Shown one piece after another: positions 26,723 to 36,299 of a DNA stretch of 64,000 nt. Each line of letters begins with the position of its first letter. The stretch's first letter is position 1. The stretch covers positions 3,596,001-3,660,000 of the forward strand of contig NZ_CP007220.1 in the NCBI RefSeq assembly GCF_001632805.1. Reading direction: 5' to 3'. Source of the stretch: Mycobacteroides chelonae CCUG 47445. GTDB lineage: Bacteria > Actinomycetota > Actinomycetes > Mycobacteriales > Mycobacteriaceae. The notes beneath the pieces are model-generated. The model was not told the DNA's origin. It saw nothing but the letters and a program-made list of their open reading frames with translations, and made no database searches. Position numbers and translations under genes: made by a program.

Positions 26723-28213
26723 TCAGGCCATCAGGCGGGCACGTCGGCCCAGCGGCACCCTAAGCACCGCGTTTGTTCCACCCTCCGGGTCGCTGCGCAT
26801 GTCCAGTGAGCCGTCAATCTCGGCGGACACCAACGTCCTGACGATCTGCAATCCCAGCCGGTCGGACGTCTCCACACTGAATCCCTCGGGTAGTCCCCGC
26901 CCGTCGTCGTGCACGACGACATCGAGCCAGCGTGCCGACCGCTCCGCCCTGATGACCACCTGACCCTGCGCACCCTCTTCGAAGGCGTGCTCAATGGCGT
27001 TCTGCACCAGCTCGGTGATCACCATGATCAGTGGCGTCGCGCGGTCCGAGTCGAGCACCCCGAGCGCACCTTCGCGGGAGACGCGCACCTTGGTGTCGAC
27101 GGTGGCCACGTCGGTCATGATCGGCATGATCCGGTCGATCACCTCATCGAGGTTGACTTCCTCGTCCACGGACATCGACAGGGCGTCGTGGACCAGCGCG
27201 ATGGACGACACCCGGCGTACCGATTCGAAAAGCGCCTCGCGAGCTTCCTCGTTCTGTGTGCGCCGGGCCTGCAGCCGCAGCAGCGCGGCCACTGTCTGCA
27301 GATTGTTCTTCACCCGATGGTGGATCTCGCGGATGGTGGCGTCTTTGGATAGCAGTGCCCGGTCGCGGCGCTTGACCTCGGTCACGTCACGGGTCAGCAG
27401 CAGCGCCCCCACCGACGTGCCGCGCACGATAAGCGGCAAGGTACGGATGAGCACCGCGGCACCACGTGCGTCGACCTCCATGCGCATACTCGGCCCGCCA
27501 GCCAGCACGTCGCGGATGTGCGCCGCGAGCTCTTGACCTTCAAAGGGGTCCGAGATGAGCGGCTTGGTGACCTCCATGAGGTCATGTCCCTGCAGATCGC
27601 TGGCCAATCCCATGCGGTGATACGCCGACAAGGCATTGGGACTGGCGTATCGGACCTCACCGGATACGTCGAGCCTGATGAACCCGTCACCCACCCGGGG
27701 GCTGGAGCGCGACATCGCCTGATCGGCCACGTTCGGGAAGGTGCCCTCGGTGAGCATCAGCAGTAGATCGCCCGCACACTCCAGATACGCGCGTTCCAGC
27801 ACGCCCTTCTTGAGTCGGGAGGCCAGCGCGGTCTGGTGCGTCAGCACGGCCACGGTCCGGTCCCCACAGCGCACCGGAACCGCCTCCACGTTCAACTCGG
27901 AGGCGTGCTCGGTCAGATCCGAATCGCTCTCCCGCTCAATGGCCCCCGAGGCGAACGCCGCCTCCACCAACGGAACATCCGCGATCTTCGCGACGGTGCC
28001 GACGGCGTCGCTGTCGATGATGGTCGGAGCGGTGTTGGGTCGGCACTGAGCCACGCAGACAAAGGAGTCGTCGTCGCGATGCACCCACATCAGATAGTCG
28101 GCGAAAGAGAGGTCAGCCAGCAGCTGCCACTCGGCGACCACGGCGTGCAGATGATCGACCGCTTCACCGGGAAGCATGGTGTGCTCGGCAAGCAGATCAC
28201 CGAGAGTTGACAT
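26723..28213 (-). CDS. pdtaS: Sensor histidine kinase PdtaS
   Basis: This 496 aa soluble HWE/HisKA_2-type kinase is close to Rv3220c (501 aa). Domains are an N-terminal GAF (about 5-140), a PAS region (about 175-285), a HisKA_2 H-box EIHHRVKNNLQTVAALLRLQARR (phospho-acceptor His), and a HATPase domain with ELVQNAIEHAFEEG and DDGRGLP. The response regulator PdtaR, an RNA-binding ANTAR protein, is encoded elsewhere, as in other mycobacteria. It senses metal and NO signals in M. tuberculosis. Confidence 0.93.
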   Translation of the reverse strand: MSTLGDLLAEHTMLPGEAVDHLHAVVAEWQLLADLSFADYLMWVHRDDDSFVCVAQCRPNTAPTIIDSDAVGTVAKIADVPLVEAAFASGAIERESDSDLTEHASELNVEAVPVRCGDRTVAVLTHQTALASRLKKGVLERAYLECAGDLLLMLTEGTFPNVADQAMSRSSPRVGDGFIRLDVSGEVRYASPNALSAYHRMGLASDLQGHDLMEVTKPLISDPFEGQELAAHIRDVLAGGPSMRMEVDARGAAVLIRTLPLIVRGTSVGALLLTRDVTEVKRRDRALLSKDATIREIHHRVKNNLQTVAALLRLQARRTQNEEAREALFESVRRVSSIALVHDALSMSVDEEVNLDEVIDRIMPIMTDVATVDTKVRVSREGALGVLDSDRATPLIMVITELVQNAIEHAFEEGAQGQVVIRAERSARWLDVVVHDDGRGLPEGFSVETSDRLGLQIVRTLVSAEIDGSLDMRSDPEGGTNAVLRVPLGRRARLMA

Positions 28214-28224
28214 CCGGTGGCGAT

Positions 28225-28443
28225 CTAGTCGTCGATGACGGCGATCAAGTCGCCGGCCTGGATGACGTCGCCCACCGAAACGCTCACGTCGCCGATGGTT
28301 CCGGCCACCTCAGCCAGTACCGGGATCTCCATCTTCATGGATTCCAGGAGGACGATCGTGTCGCCTTCGGCGATCGCGTCACCCTTCTTGACGAGCACTT
28401 CCAGCACGCTGGCCACGATCTCGGCGTGTACTTCCTCGGCCAC
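28225..28443 (-). CDS. Biotinyl/lipoyl-domain protein (TB7.3-like)
   Basis: This 72 aa protein is a single biotin-attachment domain with the lysine in VLLESMKMEIPV (the usual motif is AMKM; Ser replaces Ala). It matches the small biotinylated protein TB7.3 (Rv3221c). It could act as carrier for an acyl-CoA carboxylase encoded elsewhere. It lies 11 nt upstream of pdtaS on the same strand. Confidence 0.9.
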   Translation of the reverse strand: MAEEVHAEIVASVLEVLVKKGDAIAEGDTIVLLESMKMEIPVLAEVAGTIGDVSVSVGDVIQAGDLIAVIDD

Positions 28444-28634
28444 CTGCGCGCCACCTCGCTCTCGTCGACATCCGGTTACCGGTCCTCATTATCGAACCAC
28501 ACGAACGGGATCCACGCGTTCAACCACCCGCCCCGGCATGAGAGACTGGATACACACACCGGCGCGCACCACGCGCAGCTGGCATGTCAGCCGGGCTCAC
28601 ACCCGGAACCCATTTGATCGGTAAGGAGATTCCC

Positions 28635-28709
28635 ATGGCCAAGCGTGGTCGCAAGAAGCGCAGCCGTAAGCACAACGCCGCCAACCACGGCAAGCGTCCC
28701 AACAGCTAG
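28635..28709 (+). CDS. Ribosomal protein bL37
   Basis: This is a 24-codon gene, MAKRGRKKRSRKHNAANHGK followed by RPNS. It is the very basic small protein found in mycobacterial large ribosomal subunits by cryo-EM and named bL37 (AURKAIP1/COX24-like). A perfect-looking AAGGAG box lies 6 nt before ATG 28635. It stops 3 nt before the end of the convergent rshA gene. It is easily missed because of its length. Confidence 0.93.
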   Translation: MAKRGRKKRSRKHNAANHGKRPNS

Positions 28710-28711
28710 CG

Positions 28712-29020
28712 CTAGGAGTTCTCGGCCCGCTGCTCGATGAGCGTGGTCTGAGTGATCTTCAACTTAAGACGCTCACGTAGCCCGTCAGGTGCCTTTTCTC
28801 CACCGCACTTGCGGGCTACGAGTGTTTTGATCTGCTCTTCGATGCCGTAGTGCTGCAGGCAACCCGGGCACTCTTCGAGATGATGCCGCAGCCGCGCACT
28901 GTTCTCTGCGCTGCATTCACCGTCGAGGAGGGTCCACACCTCCGCGATCACCTCGGCGCAACCCGATACCTCGCAGTTGCCACCCGTATCCACACTGTTC
29001 TTCAGTTCACCGTCGGTCAT
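28712..29020 (-). CDS. rshA: Anti-sigma factor RshA
   Basis: This 102 aa zinc-associated anti-sigma factor has H-x3-C-x2-C (His47, Cys51, Cys54 in [11 protein letters not shown]), the redox switch that releases SigH on disulfide stress. A further Cys-rich N terminus (Cys16, Cys21, Cys36) is present. The start overlaps the sigH stop by 4 nt, so the regulator and sigma factor are translationally coupled. Confidence 0.93.
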   Translation of the reverse strand: MTDGELKNSVDTGGNCEVSGCAEVIAEVWTLLDGECSAENSARLRHHLEECPGCLQHYGIEEQIKTLVARKCGGEKAPDGLRERLKLKITQTTLIEQRAENS

Positions 29021-29661
29021 GCCCGGCCCTCCGCCAACTCATTGTTGCGCAGGAACCCACGGTCCTTGGCCACTTCGGCCAGCAATTCGCGAAGCTGGCG
29101 ACGGCCACGGTGCAACCGCGACATCACCGTGCCGATCGGCGTATCCATGATCTCGGCGATCTCCTTGTACGGGAAGCCTTCGACGTCCGCGTAGTACACG
29201 GCCATCCGGAATTCTTCCGGCAGCTTATTCAACGCTTGCTTGATTTCGTCATCAGGCAGCCCGTCAAGTGCCTCGATCTCGGCCGACCGCAGCCCTGTGG
29301 AGGTGTGCTCGGCGTTCGCGGCCAGCTGCCAGTCGGTGATCTCCTCGGTCGGATACTCCGCAGGCTGGCGCTGCTTCTTGCGGTAGATATTGATGTAGGT
29401 ATTCGTGAGAATCCGGTACAGCCAGGCCTTGAGATTGGTGCCCTCTTTAAAGGTCCCGAACCCGGCGTACGCCTTGACCATCGTCTCCTGCACCAGGGCC
29501 TCCGCGTCGGCGGGATTCCGTGTCATCCGCAGCGCAGCACCGTAGAGCTGATCCAGCAGCGGGAGCGCGTCACGCTGAAAGCGCGCGGCCCGCTCGGCCT
29601 CAGTTTCCGCCTTGGTATCCACCTGAATCGGCTGATCAACGGGATCTGCAGTGTCTGTCAC
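29017..29661 (-). CDS. sigH: ECF sigma factor SigH
   Basis: This 214 aa group ECF sigma factor is nearly the length of M. tuberculosis SigH (216). Region 2 reads [34 protein letters not shown] and [15 protein letters not shown]; region 4 reads [44 protein letters not shown] chose GTG 29661 because AAAGGA lies 6 nt upstream. The open frame extends to 29823, but that stretch includes the probable SigH-type promoter. It controls thioredoxin, heat and oxidative stress genes with RshA. Confidence 0.93.
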   Translation of the reverse strand: MTDTADPVDQPIQVDTKAETEAERAARFQRDALPLLDQLYGAALRMTRNPADAEALVQETMVKAYAGFGTFKEGTNLKAWLYRILTNTYINIYRKKQRQPAEYPTEEITDWQLAANAEHTSTGLRSAEIEALDGLPDDEIKQALNKLPEEFRMAVYYADVEGFPYKEIAEIMDTPIGTVMSRLHRGRRQLRELLAEVAKDRGFLRNNELAEGRA

Positions 29662-29789
29662 GGCGGTCCTTTCGGTAGCGACACCGACCATACGGATCGG
29701 CACCGACATCGGACGTTCGAGGCACGCCATTGTCACCTGCAATACCCCTTCCGTGTTGAGGACCATAGTCCGCTCTCTGCGGACACACT

Positions 29790-29823
29790 GCTCAACACCG
29801 ACGCATGCCGGGGTATTTCCCAA
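29790..29823 (-). promoter_or_regulatory. Candidate SigH-type autoregulatory promoter
   Basis: On the minus strand GGGAAAT is followed, after an 18-nt spacer, by GTT. This resembles the SigH consensus GGAAT/C-N16-20-GTT with one mismatch. It lies about 130 nt upstream of the chosen sigH start. SigH autoregulation is known in mycobacteria; this site is an inference. Confidence 0.35.
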
Positions 29824-29879
29824 AGTATCTCGACTGTCAACTCGAAATTCACTGGCCCCGGAGCACTACTGTCCAGATC

Positions 29880-30386
29880 GTGGGTTCCAAGGCCGCCAAA
29901 GCAGCCACTCCGGCCGTCGCCGCGTTGATCGCGGCCGGAGTCGACTATGAACTGTTGCCGTATGAACACCGGCCCGGAGAGAACGCGTTCGGTGATGAGG
30001 CGGTGCGCGCGTTGGCTGGTTCCCGATTGGTTCCCGAACAGATCTTCAAGACACTGCTGATCTCGCTGGATCGCGGGGCGGATCTGGCGGTCGCGGTCAT
30101 CCCGGTACCCGCAACGCTCTCACTCAAGGCCGCCGCTGCCGCGCTCGGCCGGCCCAGGGCCACCATGGCAGATCCGGCGGCGGCCGAGCGCAGTTCCGGT
30201 TACGTGGTAGGCGGAATCTCTCCGCTCGGGCAGCGAAAACCATTACCCACCGTCATCGATTCGTCGGCCCTGACCTGGGAGCGCATTCTGTGCAGCGCGG
30301 GCAAGCGCGGGCTGCAGATGGCAGTGGCACCCGATGATCTGGTCCGGCTTACCAACGCGGTGACCGCATCCGTCACAGCAGGGTGA
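29880..30386 (+). CDS. ybaK: YbaK/ProX-type aminoacyl-tRNA deacylase
   Basis: This 168 aa protein matches the Cys-tRNA(Pro)/Cys-tRNA deacylase family, with AAKAATPAVAALIAAGVDYELLPYEH, FKTLLISLDRGADLAVAVIPV, KAAAAALGRPRATMADP and the GGISPLGQRKPLPTVID loop. It hydrolyses misacylated tRNA. GTG 29880 gives the family length. The open frame reaches back to 29805 but would overlap the sigH promoter region. It is divergent from sigH and overlaps the convergent SRAP gene by 14 nt. Confidence 0.88.
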   Translation: MGSKAAKAATPAVAALIAAGVDYELLPYEHRPGENAFGDEAVRALAGSRLVPEQIFKTLLISLDRGADLAVAVIPVPATLSLKAAAAALGRPRATMADPAAAERSSGYVVGGISPLGQRKPLPTVIDSSALTWERILCSAGKRGLQMAVAPDDLVRLTNAVTASVTAG

Positions 30387-31146
30387 TCTGCTCCCCCACC
30401 CGCTGGGATCCGTCGTCTGGCGCGAGTAGTTCCGGACCGTTGTTCGCGACACTGTTGACCAATGAGGAAACCTGCCGGGTGTCGATTCGGGTTGCCTCCC
30501 CGGCCCCCCGCAGAAGGCTCTGGTCCAGATCGCGGTCGGGGTCGAGCCAGCGATCCCACGATTGAGCACCCAGCATCAACGGCATCCGGTCATGGATCTC
30601 CTGAAGCGGACCGACCGCATCGGTGGTGACGATCGTGCAGCTCAGCAGGGGCGCCGCGTCCTCGGCGGGCTTCCACACCGACCACAAGCCCGCGGCGAAC
30701 AATCGCGTATCGTCGCCGGCATTCATATAGAAGGCCGTCTTGGTGCCCTCCTGCTTACGCCACTCGTACCAGCCGTCCATCGGAACGAGGCACCGCTTGG
30801 ATTGCGCGGCCACGCGGAAGGTCGCGGCCGTGGTGAGGCTCTCCGCCCGGGCATTGATCAGGGGCGCACCCTTGGCCTGCGGCCGACCGTCTTCGCGCGC
30901 CTTGGCCCATGTCGGCACCAACCCCCAGCGCATGGCGCGAATACGACGAGTCGGAACGTCGCCGGGTTCGCGATGCCGCGCCACCACCGTGAGCACCGGA
31001 TCAGTGGGGGCGACGTTGTAGTTCGGGATGACGGGAAGCTGCTGTGCAGATCCAGACGCCTGACTCGCTGTGCTTATCTCGTCGATTGCGTCGATCTCCG
31101 CGGCAAGCAGCGCCGGGTCGATCGTCACCGCATACCGTCCGCACAT
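30373..31146 (-). CDS. SRAP/HMCES-family abasic-site shield protein
   Basis: This 257 aa protein (252 aa in M. tuberculosis Rv3226c) starts MCGRYAV, so Cys2 becomes N-terminal after Met removal and can form the thiazolidine DNA-protein crosslink at abasic sites. Other conserved blocks are [48 protein letters not shown] (catalytic Glu) and IHDRMPLML (catalytic His). The longer frame upstream to 31548 is antisense to aroA and is rejected. Confidence 0.92.
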   Translation of the reverse strand: MCGRYAVTIDPALLAAEIDAIDEISTASQASGSAQQLPVIPNYNVAPTDPVLTVVARHREPGDVPTRRIRAMRWGLVPTWAKAREDGRPQAKGAPLINARAESLTTAATFRVAAQSKRCLVPMDGWYEWRKQEGTKTAFYMNAGDDTRLFAAGLWSVWKPAEDAAPLLSCTIVTTDAVGPLQEIHDRMPLMLGAQSWDRWLDPDRDLDQSLLRGAGEATRIDTRQVSSLVNSVANNGPELLAPDDGSQRVGEQITLL

Positions 31147-31204
31147 ATCGCCATCGTGCCACCCGGGGCCGACACCGCAGGTATGCGTCCGGGACAATGG
31201 GGCG

Positions 31205-32503
31205 GTGACAAGCGGACTCTGGCAGGCACCGACGATCGACGGTTCCGTCAACGCGACCATCACCATGCCCGGCTCGAAATCGCAGACCAATCGAGCGTTC
31301 GTGCTCGCGGCGCTGGCAGCGCGCGAGGGCGGCACCTCCACCGTGTCCGGCGCGTTGCGCAGCCGCGACACCGATCTCATGATCGGAGCGTTACGAGCGC
31401 TCGGGTTTGCCGTCGCCGGCGACGGTACCGACCTGACGATCTCCCCCGGTACCGGCGACGGGGACACCTCGAGGGTCGACTGCGGTCTTGCCGGAACAGT
31501 CCTTCGTTTTCTGCCACCGGTGGCAGCACTTCGCCACGCCCCCACCATTTTTGATGGTGACGATCAGGCACGCGCCCGTCCCATTGCTCCGCTGCTGGAC
31601 GCGCTGCGCGCCATCGGAGTCGGCATTGACGGGCAGCACCTGCCGTTCACGGTGGCCGGCACCGGGCAAGTCCGCGGCGGCCAGGTCGGTGTCGACGCCT
31701 CCGGATCGTCCCAATTCGTTTCCGGTCTCCTGCTTTCCGGCGCCGCGTTCGCCGAAGGTCTGACGGCGGTGAACACCGCGGACGTGCTGCCGTCGGGTCC
31801 ACACGTGGTCATGACGGTGACGATGCTGCGTGAGGCGGGTATCGCGGTCGATGATTCCACCCCCGGACGCTGGCACATCGATCCGCAGCCAATTCCCGCA
31901 CACCACTGGGTGATCGAGCCTGACCTGTCGAACGCGCTGGCGTTCATCGCGCCGGCATTGGCCACCGGCGGAAGTGTGCGCATCAGTGGTTGGCCCAGAG
32001 AATCCACTCAGCCCGCCCGCCAGATCGAGGACGTGGTGCGCCAGTTCGCCCAGACAGCGTCACTGACGGATTCCCATCTGGAGGTCATCGGCCAGACTGG
32101 TTATGGCGGTGTAGATCTGGACCTTGGCGAGGTTGGCGAGCTGACCCCGACGGTGGCGGCACTGGCTGCCCTCGCCGCACCCGGGAGTGTCTCCACACTG
32201 CATGGGATCGCGCATCTGCGTGGGCACGAAACCGACCGGCTCAGGGCACTCGCCCATGAGATCAACGCTCTTGGTGGGCAATGCGAGGAGACCGAAGACG
32301 GGCTGCGGATCGTCGCCACCGATCTGCACGGCGGCGTCTGGGGCTCGTACGCCGATCACCGGATGGCCACAGCAGGGGCGCTCGTCGGCCTGAAGGTGCC
32401 CGGAGTTTCCGTCGACGACATCGCCACCACCGGCAAGACGCTGCCCGACTTCCCCGGAATGTGGGCCGACATGCTCGCTCAATCGGGCGGTCGCGCCTCT
32501 TGA
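31205..32503 (+). CDS. aroA: 3-phosphoshikimate 1-carboxyvinyltransferase (EPSP synthase)
   Basis: This 432 aa enzyme transfers enolpyruvate from PEP to shikimate-3-phosphate. Recognised blocks are [63 protein letters not shown] and [18 protein letters not shown] 31205 follows a GGGG stretch and precedes the first conserved strand. Its stop overlaps the rsgA start as TTGA. It corresponds to Rv3227. Confidence 0.95.
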   Translation: MTSGLWQAPTIDGSVNATITMPGSKSQTNRAFVLAALAAREGGTSTVSGALRSRDTDLMIGALRALGFAVAGDGTDLTISPGTGDGDTSRVDCGLAGTVLRFLPPVAALRHAPTIFDGDDQARARPIAPLLDALRAIGVGIDGQHLPFTVAGTGQVRGGQVGVDASGSSQFVSGLLLSGAAFAEGLTAVNTADVLPSGPHVVMTVTMLREAGIAVDDSTPGRWHIDPQPIPAHHWVIEPDLSNALAFIAPALATGGSVRISGWPRESTQPARQIEDVVRQFAQTASLTDSHLEVIGQTGYGGVDLDLGEVGELTPTVAALAALAAPGSVSTLHGIAHLRGHETDRLRALAHEINALGGQCEETEDGLRIVATDLHGGVWGSYADHRMATAGALVGLKVPGVSVDDIATTGKTLPDFPGMWADMLAQSGGRAS

Positions 32504-33480
32504 GCCCACGCGAGTACGACGAGTCCGACGCCCGCATCCGGCCGGGCCGACGCTCGCGGCCTCGCACCAAGAATCGTCCCGACCACGCCGACGCGGTGCC
32601 GGCGATGGTGGTCACCGTGGACCGCGGCCGCTGGGGGTGTGTACTCAACGACGACCCCACCGAACAGGTGACCGCGATGCGTGCCCGTGAACTCGGCCGC
32701 ACTCCGATCGTGGTGGGCGACACCGTCAGCCTGGTGGGCGATCTGTCCGGCCGACCCGACTCGCTGGCACGCATCGTACGGCTGGAGGAGCGGCGAACGG
32801 TGTTGCGCCGCACCGCCGATGACACCGATCCGTTTGAACGGGTCTTTGTCGCCAACGCCGATCAGTTGCTTATCGTGGTGGCGGTTGCCGATCCCCCGCC
32901 GCGCACCGGGCTGGTGGAGCGCGCGCTCATCGCGGCGTACGCGGGGGGCCTCATTCCCATCCTGGCTCTCACCAAAACCGATCTCACAGATCCGGATTCG
33001 TTCGCGGCACAGTTCGCAGATCTCGATATTCAGGTCATCGTCGCGGGGCGCGACGCGCCGCTGGAGCCCATCATGGATGTGCTGACCGGCCGTCTCACCG
33101 CACTGCTCGGGCACTCCGGAGTGGGTAAGTCAACGTTGGTCAATCGGCTTGTGCCCGAAGCCGATCGCGCCACGGGTGAGGTGACCGGTGTCGGCAAGGG
33201 CCGGCACACATCCACCCAATCGGTGGCGTTGCCGCTGCATCCGTCGGGCTGGGTCATCGACACCCCGGGCATCAGATCGTTCGGCCTGGCCCACATCAAG
33301 CCCGCAGACGTGTTCGCCGCATTCAGCGACCTGTCCGAGGCCATCGAGGACTGCCCGCGTGGCTGCCAACATCTTGGCCCGCCCTCGGACCCCGAGTGCG
33401 TCCTCGATGAACTCACCGGCGCGTCCGCGAAACGAGTGATCGCGGTGCGACAGCTGCTTTCTGTGTTAACAACGGCCTAA
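32500..33480 (+). CDS. rsgA: Ribosome small-subunit-dependent GTPase RsgA
   Basis: This 326 aa circularly permuted GTPase for 30S maturation has an N-terminal OB fold ([17 protein letters not shown]). G4 (LTKTDL) comes before the P-loop ([14 protein letters not shown]) and G3 (DTPGIRSF), and a C-terminal zinc finger reads [16 protein letters not shown]. The TTG start at 32500 overlaps the aroA stop (TTGA) and gives a length near the 330 aa of Rv3228. Confidence 0.92.
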   Translation: MSPREYDESDARIRPGRRSRPRTKNRPDHADAVPAMVVTVDRGRWGCVLNDDPTEQVTAMRARELGRTPIVVGDTVSLVGDLSGRPDSLARIVRLEERRTVLRRTADDTDPFERVFVANADQLLIVVAVADPPPRTGLVERALIAAYAGGLIPILALTKTDLTDPDSFAAQFADLDIQVIVAGRDAPLEPIMDVLTGRLTALLGHSGVGKSTLVNRLVPEADRATGEVTGVGKGRHTSTQSVALPLHPSGWVIDTPGIRSFGLAHIKPADVFAAFSDLSEAIEDCPRGCQHLGPPSDPECVLDELTGASAKRVIAVRQLLSVLTTA

Positions 33481-33586
33481 CTCTTGGTTGCGGAGGCCTC
33501 CTCGGATCGCGCGAACAGCACATGGCGATTAGCGTTTCCATCAGTGGCTGCGACGGAAACAGCCAACTAGGGTCAGGGGTTAAGAG

Positions 33587-33688
33587 ATGACGAGCTACGT
33601 CCGTAGAATCGCCAATGTGGCAGCCATTTTCGCCTGCGGCGTCGCCGCCTGGGCCACCATGTGGCTCTCCGTATCCGGCCTGGGATAG
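33587..33688 (+). CDS. Short membrane protein ORF (33 aa)
   Basis: The 33-codon ORF starts MTSYVRRIANVAAIFACGVA and ends in a hydrophobic segment with WATMWLSVSGLG. A basic N terminus followed by a single hydrophobic helix suggests a small membrane protein. AGGGG lies 8 nt upstream of the ATG, and the ORF is closed by the strong terminator at 33704. I know no family for it. It could be real or chance; start signal plus terminator favour it. Confidence 0.5.
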   Translation: MTSYVRRIANVAAIFACGVAAWATMWLSVSGLG

Positions 33689-33703
33689 CTCCCGGCCGTT
33701 ACC

Positions 33704-33748
33704 AACCTAAAAGCCCCCGACGCATTGCGCGTTCGGGGGCTTTAGGTT
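33704..33748. terminator. Bidirectional terminator between the 33-aa ORF and desA3
   Basis: Arms of about 17 nt (AACCTAAAAGCCCCCGA and its complement with one bulged base) enclose a short loop. T-rich runs on both strands suit both the rightward genes and the convergent desA3. Confidence 0.85.
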
Positions 33749-33753
33749 TCTGG

Positions 33754-34983
33754 TCAGGCGTTGATGCTGCGACGCGCCCTTCGGCGTTCACGCACCGCCG
33801 CGAACGCGGACTTCAGCCCGCGCCGCTCGCGCGGCTCCAGCTCGTCGAACATCTTGACGCTGCGCGTTTCCGGCGCGTTGTCCGCGGTGTACTTCAGGTA
33901 CTTGTCCGGCAGCGACAGCTTGGCGATGGTGCGCCACGCCTTGCCGTACTGCAGCAGGAACGGCCCGGAGGTGTACGGCAGGTCGTACTTGTCGCACAGC
34001 TCGCGCACTCGTACCGCCACTGCGGAGAGCCGGTTACTCGGCAGATCCGGGAACAGATGATGCTCGATCTGGTGGCACAGGTTGCCGCTCATGAAGGCCA
34101 TAGCCGGACCGGCGTCAAAGTTGGCGCTGCCCAACATCTGTCGCAGGTACCACTGGCCCTGCGTCTCGTTCTCCAGGTCTTGTTTGGTGAACTTCTCAGC
34201 GCCGTCCGGGAAATGGCCGCAGAAGATGACCGCATTCGACCAGATGTTGCGGATCACGTTGGCCAGCAAGTTGGCGGTGACCGTCTTGCGATAGCTCCCC
34301 GCGGGCGAGAGCGCGCTCAGCGCCGGGAAGGCCACGTAGTCCTTGGCGACCTGCTTGCCCATCTTGGCCAGCGCCTCTTCACGCTTGGCGCGGAATTCCG
34401 CCTTGTCCGCCCGCCCCTGAGCTACCTTGCCAAGCTCCAAATGCTGTGTGCCAACACCCCATTCGAAGAGGAGCATCAACAGTGTGTTGTAGACGAGGTT
34501 GCCCAGGTTGAACGGCGTCCACTTCTTGTCGCGGGTGATGCGCAGCAGTCCGTAGCCCACATCGTCATCCATGCCCAGCACATTGGTGTACTTGTGGTGG
34601 ATGTAGTTGTGGGTCTGCTTCCAGTGCGAGGCCGGGTCCACCATGTCCCACTCCCAGCTGGAGGAGTGGATCTCGGGATCGTTCATCCAATCCCACTGCC
34701 CGTGCATGACGTTGTGGCCGATCTCCATGTTCTCGACGATCTTGGCCACCCCGAGCGTCACCGCTCCGGCCCACCAGGCAGACCGCTTCTTGCTCGCGGC
34801 CAGCAGCACGCGCCCACTCAGTTCCAGGGCCCGCTGGGCGGCGATGGTGCGACGGATATACCGGGCGTCGGCGGCTCCGAGCGATTCCTCGACATCCCGA
34901 CGGATCGCGTCCAGCTCATTTCCGAGGGCCTCAACATCAGCCTCGGTGAGGTGCGCGAATTCCTGGATATCCGAAATCGCCAT
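33754..34983 (-). CDS. desA3: Stearoyl-CoA 9-desaturase DesA3
   Basis: This 409 aa membrane-bound diiron acyl-CoA desaturase has three histidine boxes: HNVMH, HNYIHH and HQIEHH. It makes oleic acid for phospholipids and triacylglycerol using electrons from the oxidoreductase encoded upstream. ATG 34983 (MAISDIQEFAHL) follows AAGGGAG by 6 nt. A perfect palindrome lies 38-61 nt upstream. It corresponds to Rv3229c (427 aa). Confidence 0.95.
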   Translation of the reverse strand: MAISDIQEFAHLTEADVEALGNELDAIRRDVEESLGAADARYIRRTIAAQRALELSGRVLLAASKKRSAWWAGAVTLGVAKIVENMEIGHNVMHGQWDWMNDPEIHSSSWEWDMVDPASHWKQTHNYIHHKYTNVLGMDDDVGYGLLRITRDKKWTPFNLGNLVYNTLLMLLFEWGVGTQHLELGKVAQGRADKAEFRAKREEALAKMGKQVAKDYVAFPALSALSPAGSYRKTVTANLLANVIRNIWSNAVIFCGHFPDGAEKFTKQDLENETQGQWYLRQMLGSANFDAGPAMAFMSGNLCHQIEHHLFPDLPSNRLSAVAVRVRELCDKYDLPYTSGPFLLQYGKAWRTIAKLSLPDKYLKYTADNAPETRSVKMFDELEPRERRGLKSAFAAVRERRRARRSINA

Positions 34984-35020
34984 CCGTGAGCTCCCTTCGC
35001 CGGTTCGTGCCTACGATAGC

Positions 35021-35044
35021 GTAACCTACGGCACCGTAGGTTAC
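35021..35044. promoter_or_regulatory. Palindromic operator upstream of desA3
   Basis: A perfect inverted repeat, GTAACCTACGG (35021-35031) and CCGTAGGTTAC (35034-35044), has a 2-nt spacer. A near-identical copy lies before the reductase gene at 36240. This is the size expected for a TetR-family repressor site. No adjacent gene encodes the obvious regulator. Confidence 0.85.
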
Positions 35045-35057
35045 TAGACCGTTAACC

Positions 35058-36197
35058 TCATACGTCGAGTACGCAATCCCCCGAGGCTGCGGAAACGCAG
35101 GTCTGAATGCGTGATCCCGGCTCGTGCTCGGCGCCATTTCGCAGGTCGCGCGCGTGCCCTTCCAGCAGTGACACCACACAGGTCTGACAGATCCCCATGC
35201 GGCACCCGAAGGGCATTTGCACCCCGGCTTCCTCCCCGGCCTCCATCAGCGAGGTGGCGGCATCGGCCGCGCGCTGCTTACCGCTGCGCGCGAAGGTGAC
35301 CAGACCACCCTGCCCGTGCGGGGCGGCCCGCGACACCGCGAATCGCTCCAGGTGCAATAGATCGGCAAGATCGGCGTCGGCCCACACCCGATGCGCGTCG
35401 TCGAGCATGCCTTCCGGACCGCACGCCCACGTTTGGCGCTGCGCCCAGTCCGGGACCTCGGAGGCCAGTGTTGAAAGGTCCAGACGTCCCTGTGTTCTCG
35501 TCGTCCGCAGATGGTAGTGGTACGACGGGTGCGCCTCGGAGAACGCGGCGAGCTCACCGGCGAACATCACGTCGGCCTCGGTGGGCGCCGAGTGCAGGTG
35601 CACCACATCCGGCAGGGGTAACTCAGCCGCCGCCGACCGCCGCACCAAAGTACGCAGCATCGACATGATCGGGGTGATGCCACTACCCGCGGTGAGGAAC
35701 AAGATCGCCGGTGGTGCGGGGTCGTCCAGCACAAAGTTCCCCTGGGGGGCGGCCAGGCGCACGATCGTGCCGGGCTCGAGGCCGTTGACCAGGTGTGTCG
35801 AGAGAAATCCCTCAGGCATCGCCTTGACGGTGATGGTGATGGTGCGCCCCGAACCACCGGCATGCACGGGTGCCGATGTCAGCGAGTACGACCGCCAACG
35901 CCAACGGCCGTCGATCAGCACGCCGATCCCGACGTATTGACCCGGGTGATAGTCGAAGTGGAAGCCCCAGCCCGGCTTGATCTCCAGGGTCGCCGAATCG
36001 CTCGTCTCCTTGCGCACGCTGACCACGCGGCCGCGTAGTTCCCGGGCCGACCACAGCGGATTGGCCAGACTCAGATAGTCGTCCGGCAGCAGCGGGGTGG
36101 TGATGCGAGAAGCCAAGCCACGCAAGACGTTTACCGCGGCATGGCGCGACTTGGGCGCACCCGAGGCGGACGCGTCGAGCCAGGAAGACAATTTCAC
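35058..36197 (-). CDS. NADPH oxidoreductase, electron donor for DesA3
   Basis: This 379 aa protein (380 in Rv3230c) has an FAD-binding ferredoxin-reductase domain ([25 protein letters not shown]), an NAD-binding domain ([17 protein letters not shown] and [12 protein letters not shown]) and a C-terminal plant-type [2Fe-2S] ferredoxin domain (CRMGICQTC with a distal Cys). It passes electrons from NADPH to DesA3. GTG 36197 has GGAAGG 9 nt upstream. The frame extends to 36281 but would translate the operator, so it is rejected. Confidence 0.93.
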   Translation of the reverse strand: MKLSSWLDASASGAPKSRHAAVNVLRGLASRITTPLLPDDYLSLANPLWSARELRGRVVSVRKETSDSATLEIKPGWGFHFDYHPGQYVGIGVLIDGRWRWRSYSLTSAPVHAGGSGRTITITVKAMPEGFLSTHLVNGLEPGTIVRLAAPQGNFVLDDPAPPAILFLTAGSGITPIMSMLRTLVRRSAAAELPLPDVVHLHSAPTEADVMFAGELAAFSEAHPSYHYHLRTTRTQGRLDLSTLASEVPDWAQRQTWACGPEGMLDDAHRVWADADLADLLHLERFAVSRAAPHGQGGLVTFARSGKQRAADAATSLMEAGEEAGVQMPFGCRMGICQTCVVSLLEGHARDLRNGAEHEPGSRIQTCVSAASGDCVLDV

Positions 36198-36239
36198 AGC
36201 CAATGACCTTCCGGTGATGAAGGAGATGCCCAGCCAGGC

Positions 36240-36263
36240 GTAACCTACGCTACCGTAGGTTAC
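36240..36263. promoter_or_regulatory. Palindromic operator upstream of the desaturase reductase gene
   Basis: Inverted repeat GTAACCTACG (36240-36249) and CGTAGGTTAC (36254-36263) with a 4-nt spacer differs at only two central positions from the site before desA3. It lies 43 nt upstream of the chosen GTG start. Together the two sites imply one shared repressor. Confidence 0.85.
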
Positions 36264-36299
36264 TGGCCGGAAACAGGCCAATCGGCCACGTCATGGCGC

